From CAZGSD01 sp964528305 (GTDB lineage: Bacteria; Patescibacteriota; Gracilibacteria; UBA1369): a DNA stretch of 64,000 nucleotides. The notes beneath the pieces were generated by a model. The model did not search any database. It was not told where the DNA came from and saw nothing but the letters and a program-made list of their open reading frames with translations. Where the stretch lies: assembly GCA_964528305.1 (NCBI GenBank), contig CAZGSD010000002.1, forward strand, positions 62,001-126,000, in the 5' to 3' direction. Of the stretch, positions 54,528 through 62,770 are shown one piece after another. Made by a program: the position numbers and the translations under genes. How positions within the stretch are numbered: the first letter of the stretch is position 1; each line of letters starts with the position of its first letter.

Positions 54528-55943
54528 ATGAGTATCGAGAACAACATGGATCACATTATTTCACTTTGCAAAAGACGCGGCTTCATCTTCCCAGGATCAG
54601 AAATATACGGAGGGTTGGCAAATAGCTGGGATTACGGCCCTCTTGGTTCTCAATTGAAAAAAAATATTCAGGACATCTGGTGGAAAACTTTTGTAGAAAA
54701 TCGACTAGATATGGTTGGCCTAGATAGTGCTATTTTAATGAATCCAACTATTTGGGAAGCTTCTGGTCATGTAGCTGGTTTTAGCGACCCTTTGATGGAT
54801 TGTAAAAAATGTAAATCTCGAGAAAGAGCCGATAAGCTAATTGAAACCTGGATACATGAGAATAAATCCAACGAAAAACCCGCTAATTGGGCTGGAGAAA
54901 AAACCCCTCCTGCTGATTTATTGGACTTTATAATGGAGAAAAGAATTCTTTGCCCCATCTGTCAGGCCTGCGACTGGAGTGAGCCCAAAGCTTTCAATCT
55001 AATGTACAAAACAAAACAGGGAGTAGTAGAAGGCGAAGGCAAAGATATCTATCTACGCCCAGAAACAGCTCAGGGTATTTTTGTAAATTTCAAAAATGTA
55101 CTGGATACCAGCCGCAAAAAACTCCCCTTTGGCATAGCACAAATCGGTAAAGCTTTTCGCAATGAAATTACACCTGGAAATTTCATATTCCGTACGCGTG
55201 AATTCGAACAAATGGAAATAGAGTATTTTTTCGACCCCGAAAACACTCCCTGGACAAGCATTTTCGAGCAATGGAAACAAGACAGTATGAATTTCGTGGT
55301 TAATAAATTAAATATTTCCGCAGAAAAACTCCGTCTACGTGACCATGATCCTGATGAATTATCGCATTATTCCAAAGGTACCACCGATATAGAATATCAC
55401 TTTCCTTTTGGCTGGGGAGAACTAGTAGCTGCCGGAGCATACCGCACCGATTTTGATCTCAAACAACACGAAAAATATTCCGGTCAAAAGCTAACTTATC
55501 TGGATCCGCAAACCAATCGTGTCTTCACGCCACATGTCATGGAACCAAGCTTTGGTTTAACCCGTCTAACTTTGGCAGTATTATTAGATGCTTATCACGA
55601 AGAAAAACTAGCTGATGATGATAGCCGCATAGTAATGAAATTCAAACCATCCCTCGCCCCCATCTCCGTAGCAGTTCTACCACTGGTCAATAAACTCAAC
55701 ACCCCAGCCCAGGAACTGGCTCAAAATCTACTGCAGGATTTCCGCGTCGATTTCGACACCTCCGGCACCATCGGCAAACGTTATCGCCGTCAGGATGAAA
55801 TTGGCACACCTTTCTGCGTTACTTTCGATTTTGAAAGCTTGGAAGATCAATCTGTTACAGTTCGAGATCGTGATACAATGCAACAGGAGAGAATTCCTCT
55901 CGCTCAATTAAAAACATATCTACAAAACAAATTAAATCAATAA
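54528..55943 (+). CDS. glyS: Glycyl-tRNA synthetase, alpha2 type
   Basis: 471 residues, the single-chain dimeric class IIa form (as in archaea, eukaryotes and Gram-positives), not the alpha2beta2 type. FIFPGSEIYGGLANSWDYGP, a Zn-type cysteine set (CKKC and CPICQAC), YLRPETAQGIFVNF, motif 2 (IGKAFRNEITPGNFIFRTRE in parts), motif 3 (GLTRLTLAVLL) and the anticodon domain are present. An ATG at 54528 or 54546 may be used. It is followed after 6 bp by the second ATPase gene. Confidence 0.95.
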   Translation: MSIENNMDHIISLCKRRGFIFPGSEIYGGLANSWDYGPLGSQLKKNIQDIWWKTFVENRLDMVGLDSAILMNPTIWEASGHVAGFSDPLMDCKKCKSRERADKLIETWIHENKSNEKPANWAGEKTPPADLLDFIMEKRILCPICQACDWSEPKAFNLMYKTKQGVVEGEGKDIYLRPETAQGIFVNFKNVLDTSRKKLPFGIAQIGKAFRNEITPGNFIFRTREFEQMEIEYFFDPENTPWTSIFEQWKQDSMNFVVNKLNISAEKLRLRDHDPDELSHYSKGTTDIEYHFPFGWGELVAAGAYRTDFDLKQHEKYSGQKLTYLDPQTNRVFTPHVMEPSFGLTRLTLAVLLDAYHEEKLADDDSRIVMKFKPSLAPISVAVLPLVNKLNTPAQELAQNLLQDFRVDFDTSGTIGKRYRRQDEIGTPFCVTFDFESLEDQSVTVRDRDTMQQERIPLAQLKTYLQNKLNQ

Positions 55944-55949
55944 AAACCA

Positions 55950-58481
55950 ATGCCAGAACTGGCTAATCCACTAGAACAAATACTTGAAGGCGACATTATG
56001 CTGGGCCTGCTCAACTTACTGATCTGGGGCGCTATCATCATTATAGGCCTCAAATTACTGCGCAAATTTGCCCGTGATATTTTTATACTTCATCAAAATC
56101 GCAGTCACGTCTGCCTAAAAATTCGCGTACCGCGTGAAGATTCCACTAAAGACAACGAAAAAAAAGAGGACAAAGATTTCAAAGAAAAAGTCAGCCTGAT
56201 GGAACAGTGTTTTCGTAATATACATGAACTGTCCGAACTCAGTCTCACCAATATCATTCGTACCACACTCTTTGATTCCAATATTATTTCTTTTGAAATA
56301 GTCGCTCAGAAAAAAGTAATTGATTTTTATCTGATCACACCCGCCATCTATCGTGAATTGCTGGAAAAACAAATCACTGCCTACTATCAGGACGCCGACA
56401 TCATTCCCGTAGAAAACTACCAAATCACCAGCCCGGGTCAGCATTTACGCATGTATTTTGCCTATCTTACCCAACCTTTCTGGTTTCCCTTCAAAACCTA
56501 CAAAACCACCGAAAACGACCCCCTCAATGATCTCACCAACATTTTTTCCAAGCTGGAAGACAATGAAATAGCCGGATTACAGGTGACACTTCGACCAATT
56601 CGCAGCCGCAAATACAATAAAATCATCGAACAAACTGCCTCAACATTATTCAAAGGCAAAAAAGTCAATCGTTTCCATATTCCAGGATTGGGCTTCCTCA
56701 ACAATATCATTGTCGGCCTCTTTTTTGGCTATGACAAAATCATCAAAGACAAACCGGAAGATCAGGGTGGTTTCGTCCGCATGCTCCAACCTCTGGAAGA
56801 GCGAGCAAAAAAGATGGGGGAAAAAGCCGCCCAACCATTGTTTCGCACTGTGATAAGATTTTTCGCTTCTGCCAGCACCACCCGCCGCGCCGAAGAAATC
56901 ACTAACAATGTCAATTTAGCTTTCAGCATGTTTCGCGACGAATCCTCCAACTGGTTTCAGACTCGGCGCGTGGTGCCAATCGACGCCATCAATAACCACT
57001 TCATGGCCTTCAACTACCGCAACAGGTTGATTGATACTTCTTTTGGGCCCTTTGGAGAAAAAAACAGTATCAACGGTCCAGAAGAAATCGCCTCCATCTT
57101 TCACCTACCCTGTAGCCGCTACAATCACACCCCAGCCATCAATTGGCTGCCCTACAAAGTACTTCCAGCCCCAATAGAAACACCAAAAGAGGGAATTTTA
57201 CTCGGCTACAACTTGCACCGTGGCGTAAAAAAAGAAATTCGCATGCTACGTAAAGATCGCACCAGACATCATTACTGCATCGGTAAATCTGGTTCCGGAA
57301 AATCTGTTTTCTTAAGCTTCTTAGCCCGTCAAGATATTTTGGCTGGCGATGGAGTCGGTGTAATCGACCCACATGGAGATCTCATTGAAGAATTAACCAA
57401 TTTCGTGCCAAAAGAACGGGCTAAAAACTGTATTATCTTTAATCCATCCGATTCCGAACGCCCCATGGGCTTAAACATACTAGAAGCCAAAACTCCCGAA
57501 GAAATGGATATGGCCTCCAGCCAAGCCACCGAAATTTTCATCAAACTTTTCGGTGACGAAATTTTCGGACCACGCATCCAACATTATTTCCGCAACGCTT
57601 GCCTTACCTTGATGGAAGACCAAGAAGAAGGCGCCACCCTGATCGACGTCCCACGCGTTTTCGTCGACGATGAGTTCATGAAATACAAAGTCAGCAAAGT
57701 CAAAAACCCCGTGGTCCGCTCTTTTTGGGAACATGAATATGCCCACACCGGCGATCGCGAGAAACAAGAAATGATTCCTTACTTCTCCGCAAAATTCGGT
57801 CCATTCATCACTAATTCCATCATGAGAAATACTATTGGGCAGACCAAATCTGCTTTCAATTTCCGTGAAGCGATGGATAAACAACAGATTTTGCTGATCA
57901 ATCTCTCCAAAGGTAAAATCGGTGATCTCAACACACAACTCCTGGGACTGGTAATGGTTGCCAGAATTCAAATGGCCGCCATGAGCCGCGTGGACATACC
58001 AGAAGAAGCCCGCAAAGATTTTTATCTCTATGTAGATGAATTCCAAAATTTTTCCACCGACAGTTTCTGCTCCATTCTCTCCGAAGCTCGTAAATATCAC
58101 CTGGCCCTGATCATGGCCAATCAATATATCAAACAGCTGGAAAAGAAAAATGACACCTCCATACGTGACGCTGTCTTTGGTAACGTCGGTACCATGATGT
58201 CTTTCAAAGTTGGTGCTGATGATGGCGAATATCTGGCCAAAGAATACGCACCAGTACTCACCGAACAGGACATCATCTCCATCGCCAATTTCAAAGCTTA
58301 TATCAAGCTCAACATCAATAACACCACTTCACGACCATTTTCACTGGAAACAGTTTATGACATGAGTGGAGCCAACAAAAAAATCGGTGAAATCGTCACC
58401 CAGTATTCCCGCATCAAATATGGCCGTAAAAAAGAATTTGTCGATCAAGAAATTCGCGCCCGCATCGGCATAGAAGTTTAG
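55950..58481 (+). CDS. TraG/VirD4-like membrane-anchored ATPase, paralogue 2
   Basis: 843 residues, a paralogue of the gene at 41248-43725. One or two N-terminal membrane helices (LLNLLIWGAIIIIGLKLL) precede a ~400-residue alpha/beta region. The ATPase core has GKSGSGKSVFL (about residue 445), VIDPHGDLIEEL and Walker B FYLYVDEFQNF (about 694). Many identical blocks (RPMGLNILEA, FGPRIQHYFRN, SEARKYHLALIMANQYIKQL in parts) show duplication. It follows an aminoacyl-tRNA synthetase gene, as paralogue 1 does. The transported substrate is unknown. Confidence 0.85.
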   Translation: MPELANPLEQILEGDIMLGLLNLLIWGAIIIIGLKLLRKFARDIFILHQNRSHVCLKIRVPREDSTKDNEKKEDKDFKEKVSLMEQCFRNIHELSELSLTNIIRTTLFDSNIISFEIVAQKKVIDFYLITPAIYRELLEKQITAYYQDADIIPVENYQITSPGQHLRMYFAYLTQPFWFPFKTYKTTENDPLNDLTNIFSKLEDNEIAGLQVTLRPIRSRKYNKIIEQTASTLFKGKKVNRFHIPGLGFLNNIIVGLFFGYDKIIKDKPEDQGGFVRMLQPLEERAKKMGEKAAQPLFRTVIRFFASASTTRRAEEITNNVNLAFSMFRDESSNWFQTRRVVPIDAINNHFMAFNYRNRLIDTSFGPFGEKNSINGPEEIASIFHLPCSRYNHTPAINWLPYKVLPAPIETPKEGILLGYNLHRGVKKEIRMLRKDRTRHHYCIGKSGSGKSVFLSFLARQDILAGDGVGVIDPHGDLIEELTNFVPKERAKNCIIFNPSDSERPMGLNILEAKTPEEMDMASSQATEIFIKLFGDEIFGPRIQHYFRNACLTLMEDQEEGATLIDVPRVFVDDEFMKYKVSKVKNPVVRSFWEHEYAHTGDREKQEMIPYFSAKFGPFITNSIMRNTIGQTKSAFNFREAMDKQQILLINLSKGKIGDLNTQLLGLVMVARIQMAAMSRVDIPEEARKDFYLYVDEFQNFSTDSFCSILSEARKYHLALIMANQYIKQLEKKNDTSIRDAVFGNVGTMMSFKVGADDGEYLAKEYAPVLTEQDIISIANFKAYIKLNINNTTSRPFSLETVYDMSGANKKIGEIVTQYSRIKYGRKKEFVDQEIRARIGIEV

Positions 58482-58498
58482 CCGCACATTTACCAAAC

Positions 58499-59695
58499 AT
58501 GGATCCATCCAATAAACAAATATCAAAATTAAAATTCTACTCCTTCCTATTCGCCTTTATTTTGCTACTGCAAATTATCGGGGTTGCTTTTTTTCTGCGT
58601 AATTCCAACCGCCTACATTCCGCTAGTCTCAATCAAATCAATTCCCTGATCAGCGAAGTAGGCACACTCAAAGAAGAAAACCTACTACTCAATACCAGTC
58701 TCAATCAGGAGAAAAATCTGAATCAATTAAATGAACAAACCATTCGCCAAATCTACTTAAGCGTGGCAGCCAATCAATCCAACACCAAAGATTTGCAAAC
58801 CAATCTACTTAGCTATCAAAATTTTTTAGAAAATGAACGTCGCAAATTATCAGCAGAAAAGACATTACTCAACACCACCATACAAAATCAACAAAACACC
58901 ATTCAGCAGTTGAAACAAAAAGAACAGGCCCAAGCAGCCAGCAATGAATTAAATGATAAAATCGACGCCATACTGTTTTTAGGAGAAAATCAAAAATTAA
59001 CCGACACCATACAATTAGCTATAATCAATCCACAAAAACAACAGACAACCCTGATCAGCATTCCACGCGATCTATACTTCGAAGGACGAAAAATCAATGA
59101 ATATTACAAATTTTACGGTATAGAAAAAACCGCCGAGGTCGTTAACAAAATCACTAACATTAAAATTGATCATTATGTTAGCCTCAATTTCCAGGCTTTT
59201 ATCGAATTAATCGATCTGCTGGGAGGACTTGATATTCAAATAGATAAAGCTCTACTAGATAATGCCTACCCAACAGCAAACGGCGGCTACAAAATAGTAA
59301 CCTTCACGCCCGGCCTAGAACATATGACAGGGGAGCGCGTACTGGAATATGCCCGTTCCAGAAAAAGCACCAGTGATTTTGATCGCAGCCTGCGCCAACA
59401 AAAAATTCTGCAGGCCATAAGAGACAAATTAGCCAGTCTCAATATTATGAAAAATATTCAATTTTACCTGACCGCCTTTCAAAGTCTGCAAAAAAATCTA
59501 CAAACCGATTTCAATATCCTGGAAGCCATCGAACTTTTCGAACAACACAAAGCCAATCAGCTTTCCACCGGCCATAGCTTAAGCAACAGCAATTACCTCT
59601 ATTCCTCAACCAGCCTCCAGGGCCAATCAATACTCCTGCCAAAAGACGGCAACTTCCAGGCTTTCCAAAAATATTTAGCGGAATTGATTAACTAA
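58499..59695 (+). CDS. LytR-CpsA-Psr (LCP) family protein
   Basis: 398 residues. An N-terminal membrane helix (FYSFLFAFILLLQIIGVAFF) is followed by an extracellular coiled coil (~45-155) and an LCP domain (~160-340). It has DAILFLGENQ, SIPRDLYFEG with the conserved Arg, VSLNFQAFIELIDLLGG, MTGERVLEYARSRKS and DFDRSLRQQKIL. LCP enzymes attach glycopolymers such as teichoic acid or capsule to peptidoglycan. The gene follows ATPase 2 by 17 bp and its end overlaps the convergent gene by 8 bp. Confidence 0.9.
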   Translation: MDPSNKQISKLKFYSFLFAFILLLQIIGVAFFLRNSNRLHSASLNQINSLISEVGTLKEENLLLNTSLNQEKNLNQLNEQTIRQIYLSVAANQSNTKDLQTNLLSYQNFLENERRKLSAEKTLLNTTIQNQQNTIQQLKQKEQAQAASNELNDKIDAILFLGENQKLTDTIQLAIINPQKQQTTLISIPRDLYFEGRKINEYYKFYGIEKTAEVVNKITNIKIDHYVSLNFQAFIELIDLLGGLDIQIDKALLDNAYPTANGGYKIVTFTPGLEHMTGERVLEYARSRKSTSDFDRSLRQQKILQAIRDKLASLNIMKNIQFYLTAFQSLQKNLQTDFNILEAIELFEQHKANQLSTGHSLSNSNYLYSSTSLQGQSILLPKDGNFQAFQKYLAELIN

Positions 59696-60812
59696 GTAGA
59701 CGGCGCTGTCTATAATCGGCAATTTCTTTCAGCGTCTTTTCAATAGAGTCAGTCAATTCTGGAAATACACCTTTATACAAATCACCATGCCAACGCAAAA
59801 CAGCAGTTATATTCTCCATAGATAAAGAATCCACATTTCGCATTAATAAACGCAATTTTTCCCTTCTATAGCGACTAATTATCTCCTGCCACGAAGCATC
59901 AGTAAACACTCTATGAAGTATTCTCAAACTTTCAATTTGCGCAAAAGACAGTCCCTCAGCCATGACAGTGTCAAAACCCAGCATCTTAAACACGCTCTCT
60001 ACCTGATCAGAGGCCAGCAGCAGTCTTTCAAGCCCAGCTCCATCCACAACAAGACACCTATCCCATGACCGCACATCAGTCACATAGTTAATCCCATCCC
60101 TATTCACCACTACTGGAAACCATAACAAACACTCTATGGTGGCAATATCCAAATAGGATCCATTATCTAATTTATATAAAATTTCATTCCTATATCCCCA
60201 GGGAGCCACTGTCACATCCCAATTACTAGTCAAAAAAGTATCTCTAGAATGATCCGGCTGCATCTGATCAGCAGTTAAACCAGCCTCCAACCAATACTTA
60301 TACCACGGATCAGCCGGTATTTCGAAATCAGCTTCAATTTTCAAATGACTACCAGATTTTTTAGCACCAGCTTCAACTTGCCTAGCAACCACATGGCCAG
60401 CACAATAACTCACCAATAACCGCTCTTTTTTAAGACCAACATAATCAGTTAAAAATTTCATCACCCCAAATACAGAATTTCTATACAACCCTTCCGCCTC
60501 ACTTCTAGCCATAATATGACCACCATTAATGGTTGTCATGGTAAACAAGCCCAAATGATGTGGCGATTTATCTTTCGAACTAAAATAATGTTGAAAATCA
60601 GCCAAGCGTATCGATGGCTGAATTTTCAAAAAATGTTCATCATCATAGATATTTACAAAATCCCCATATTTCTCATAAATATGAATCTCATCCAAACAAT
60701 AATTAAATTGTCCAGGAAACAAAGGAGAGACCACACTACTCCTCTCTATAGTAGGCCAAGGCAAAGTATTGTGATATAACTTCAACACCCCCAACATTGC
60801 GGCCAAATCCAT
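59688..60812 (-). CDS. Free-standing alanyl-tRNA-synthetase-core-like protein
   Basis: 374 residues with no annotated-looking family by eye, but a clear alignment to the AlaRS catalytic core. HLGLFTMTTINGG parallels the HHTFFEMLGNF region. FGVMKFLTDYVGLKKERLLV parallels AWEFLTEVLGLPKERL. APWGYRNEILY parallels GPCGPCSEIFY. YLDIATIECLLWFPVV parallels WLEIWNLVFMQF. LVVDGAGLERLL parallels NIDTGMGLERL. The editing and C-Ala domains are absent, and several active-site residues differ (Cys/Pro of GPCGPCSE missing). The real alaS would be elsewhere. The role is unknown. It has a convergent 8-bp overlap with the LCP gene. Confidence 0.6.
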   Translation of the reverse strand: MDLAAMLGVLKLYHNTLPWPTIERSSVVSPLFPGQFNYCLDEIHIYEKYGDFVNIYDDEHFLKIQPSIRLADFQHYFSSKDKSPHHLGLFTMTTINGGHIMARSEAEGLYRNSVFGVMKFLTDYVGLKKERLLVSYCAGHVVARQVEAGAKKSGSHLKIEADFEIPADPWYKYWLEAGLTADQMQPDHSRDTFLTSNWDVTVAPWGYRNEILYKLDNGSYLDIATIECLLWFPVVVNRDGINYVTDVRSWDRCLVVDGAGLERLLLASDQVESVFKMLGFDTVMAEGLSFAQIESLRILHRVFTDASWQEIISRYRREKLRLLMRNVDSLSMENITAVLRWHGDLYKGVFPELTDSIEKTLKEIADYRQRRLLS

Positions 60813-60854
60813 ACATTTAAATAAAAATCCCGAATACTATATCATAAAACTATA

Positions 60855-61436
60855 TCACCACCAGACCTTTTTCCAACCGATTAAATAAGCCAGTAAATTG
60901 GCCCCCAAATGCAACAGGGGAGTGATGAGCAGTGCAGCAATCAAAACCGGCCAGGTTATTTGCCATGAAATCAAAAGTCCTGACCATATCCAGGCCCCAA
61001 TAATAAAATCCACTTGATCAAAAATCAGCCAGACCCGCCCGGGCGCAATATTTAAACGTCTTTTAAAAAAACTTTTGGCGACGTCTCCACTGATAGCCGC
61101 CAACCCCAAACCTCCACCAATCAGCAAAGCTATCCACCAATTTCCCCACCAGCCAGCCATTACTCCCATCCATTCATATCCACCTCCAAACAGCCCCATC
61201 AACCACAAAACCACTCCACCAAAAGCCCCACCCAGAGCAGCACTCAGCACCCCCGCCCACGTCTTATGATCACCCAAAACCCTTTTCCCACGCCACATCG
61301 CCCCACCGTCCAGCGGTAGCCAAAGCCCCTTAAACATACCCAGCCCATGCAACACCACCGGCGCCGCATTACCCAGATAAGCCGGTAAAAACAGTAGCAA
61401 CACCTCAATCAATATCCGTCCGAAATCATTTAGCAT
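60855..61436 (-). CDS. CDP-archaeol synthase (CarS/DUF46)-like CTP transferase
   Basis: 193 residues, five or so membrane helices. LLLFLPAYLGNAAPVVLHGLG in parts, PLDGGAMWRGKRVLGDHKTW, GDVAKSFFKRRLNIAPGR and FDQVDFIIGA match the CarS family, which activates archaeal lipid precursors with CTP. Members in Patescibacteria are likely CDP-lipid synthases of unproven substrate. The start overlaps the end of the CDP-alcohol transferase gene by 11 bp, giving a two-gene lipid unit. Confidence 0.87.
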   Translation of the reverse strand: MLNDFGRILIEVLLLFLPAYLGNAAPVVLHGLGMFKGLWLPLDGGAMWRGKRVLGDHKTWAGVLSAALGGAFGGVVLWLMGLFGGGYEWMGVMAGWWGNWWIALLIGGGLGLAAISGDVAKSFFKRRLNIAPGRVWLIFDQVDFIIGAWIWSGLLISWQITWPVLIAALLITPLLHLGANLLAYLIGWKKVWW

Positions 61437-62004
61437 AATACAAATCCACTATGGAAAATAAATTAGTAATAGACAGCACAACAGCCCAAAACAGCAAAAC
61501 AGGATCCAGAATATTCCCACCACCCAGCCAGACCACCAGCCAAGCAAAATAAACAAAATATTTACTAAAAGAAAAAGGATAACGCCCAACTTCAATACCA
61601 AAACGCAAATAATTCACGAAATAACTAACCACTATTTGCAGCATATAAAAGGCTGCCCAAAAAGCATCAGCCAAACCCCAAAAAATCAACCCCAGCATCA
61701 GCGGCACCACATAAAAATTATCTATACAAACATCCAACGCCCGCCCCCGAATGCTAGCCCGCCCGGACACTCTAGCCAACACACCATCCACTCCATCCAG
61801 CAAATAATTAGCCAGTAAAATCACCAGCACCAGCCAGGGAGCATACCCCAAAGCAAAAAACATCGGCACCACCAAACAGGCTCGAAACCAGGACACTTGA
61901 TCGGCAGTTACCCCCACAGACAAGAGGCCTTTGGCCGGTTTATCCAGGACCCTATCCCTCCAAATTTTGGCCGAATTATAATACCATAGTAAATCTTTTT
62001 TCAT
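61426..62004 (-). CDS. CDP-alcohol phosphatidyltransferase
   Basis: 192 residues with about six membrane helices. The full signature D-x2-D-G-x2-A-R-x8-G-x3-D-x3-D is visible as DGVDGVLAR ... GRALDVCID. This enzyme class transfers a CDP-activated lipid to an alcohol, making phospholipid headgroups. The next gene, CarS-like, overlaps by 11 bp and could supply its CDP-lipid substrate. The alcohol acceptor is unknown. Confidence 0.9.
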   Translation of the reverse strand: MKKDLLWYYNSAKIWRDRVLDKPAKGLLSVGVTADQVSWFRACLVVPMFFALGYAPWLVLVILLANYLLDGVDGVLARVSGRASIRGRALDVCIDNFYVVPLMLGLIFWGLADAFWAAFYMLQIVVSYFVNYLRFGIEVGRYPFSFSKYFVYFAWLVVWLGGGNILDPVLLFWAVVLSITNLFSIVDLYYAK

Positions 62005-62054
62005 CTATAAAAATTCAAGACAACCACAGCATAATCAATCTCATCAGAAATGTC

Positions 62055-62083
62055 TTGTCTTTTTGGCCAAAAATTCCTAGAAT
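62055..62083 (+). promoter_or_regulatory. Promoter of tRNA-Met
   Basis: TTGTCT (62055-62060), a 17-bp spacer, TAGAAT (62078-62083), 12 bp before the tRNA 5' end. The -35 overlaps one arm of a CAAGACA/TGTCTTG inverted repeat (62016-62022 and 62051-62057). Confidence 0.6.
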
Positions 62084-62095
62084 ACGCCAGTATTC

Positions 62096-62172
62096 GGCTG
62101 GGTAGCTCAGTTGGTTAGAGCGTGGGACTCATAAGCCCAAGGTCGAGAGTTCGATTCTCTCCCCAGCCACCA
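62096..62172 (+). tRNA. tRNA-Met (CAT), elongator type
   Basis: Cloverleaf: acceptor GGCTGGG/CCCAGCC, D-arm GCTC/GAGC, anticodon loop CTCATAA (CAT), T-loop TTCGATT, encoded CCA. The first acceptor pair is a normal G-C, so it is not the initiator. A CAT-anticodon tRNA-Ile with lysidine cannot be fully excluded. Confidence 0.92.
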
Positions 62173-62265
62173 AGAACAAGACGCCTCATTAAAAAGGCTC
62201 TTTTAAAGAATATTATAAAAGCACCTCCACGCAAGCTATAACACATCAAAAAATCCTTTTAATTC

Positions 62266-62340
62266 TGGTTGCGGGGGTTGGATTCGAACCAACGACCTCC
62301 GGGTTATGAGCCCGACGAGCTGCCTCTGCTCTACCCCGCG
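62266..62340 (-). tRNA. Initiator tRNA-fMet (CAT)
   Basis: Minus strand. Acceptor CGCGGGG with CCCCGCA gives the C1-A72 mismatch diagnostic of initiators. The anticodon stem has three consecutive G-C pairs (CGGG/CCCG), loop CTCATAA, T-loop TTCGAAT, encoded CCA. It lies 13 bp downstream of the FtsB/DivIC-like gene, presumably the same transcript, and converges with the elongator tRNA. Confidence 0.95.
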
Positions 62341-62353
62341 TTGCCCGTAGAAT

Positions 62354-62764
62354 CTACTGCAAAGAATAGTTTCTGTCAAAGAAAAAGACCCACCATTTCT
62401 GCCCATTACTGAGCCCCGCCAAATTACTATCCCGCTCATCCTGTAGAGACTGAAGCCCATCCGTTACCGGTGCCTGATTAGAAAGTATAATCACCTCCTC
62501 ACCCGGATTGACCAAACCAAGATTTTGCTTAGCAATCTTTTCTATATAATTAGAAGAAGTGAAATATTCATAATCTTCTGACTTCTGACGATTTTCAGAC
62601 TCTATCCTGCGATTTTCAGATTCAAAATCAGCTATCACCCGGTCAATCTGATAACCACGATAAACCGATACGGTCAAAGTATTAAGCAGATAAATAACCA
62701 AAATCAGCTCTACAACTATCACTAATTTTGCTATATTCGAGGTCGGACTAAACTTAAAAGGCAT
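62354..62764 (-). CDS. FtsB/DivIC-like septum formation initiator
   Basis: From the ATG at 62764 (MPFKFSPTSNIAKL) the product has 136 residues. A membrane helix (LVIVVELILVIYLLNTLTVSV, in parts) is followed by a coiled coil (VIADFESENRRIESENRQ) and a small conserved motif (IEKIAKQNLGLVNPGEEVII), the FtsB/DivIC pattern: a bitopic divisome protein that complexes with FtsL and FtsQ. Six bp separate its start from the divergent murC start. A tRNA-fMet follows. Confidence 0.85.
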   Translation of the reverse strand: MPFKFSPTSNIAKLVIVVELILVIYLLNTLTVSVYRGYQIDRVIADFESENRRIESENRQKSEDYEYFTSSNYIEKIAKQNLGLVNPGEEVIILSNQAPVTDGLQSLQDERDSNLAGLSNGQKWWVFFFDRNYSLQ

Positions 62765-62770
62765 AACCCA

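Noticed and set aside
62016..62064. CAAGACA/TGTCTTG inverted repeat followed by TCTTTTT as a terminator
   Set aside because: No plus-strand gene precedes it and its right arm overlaps the -35 of the tRNA-Met promoter; probably incidental.
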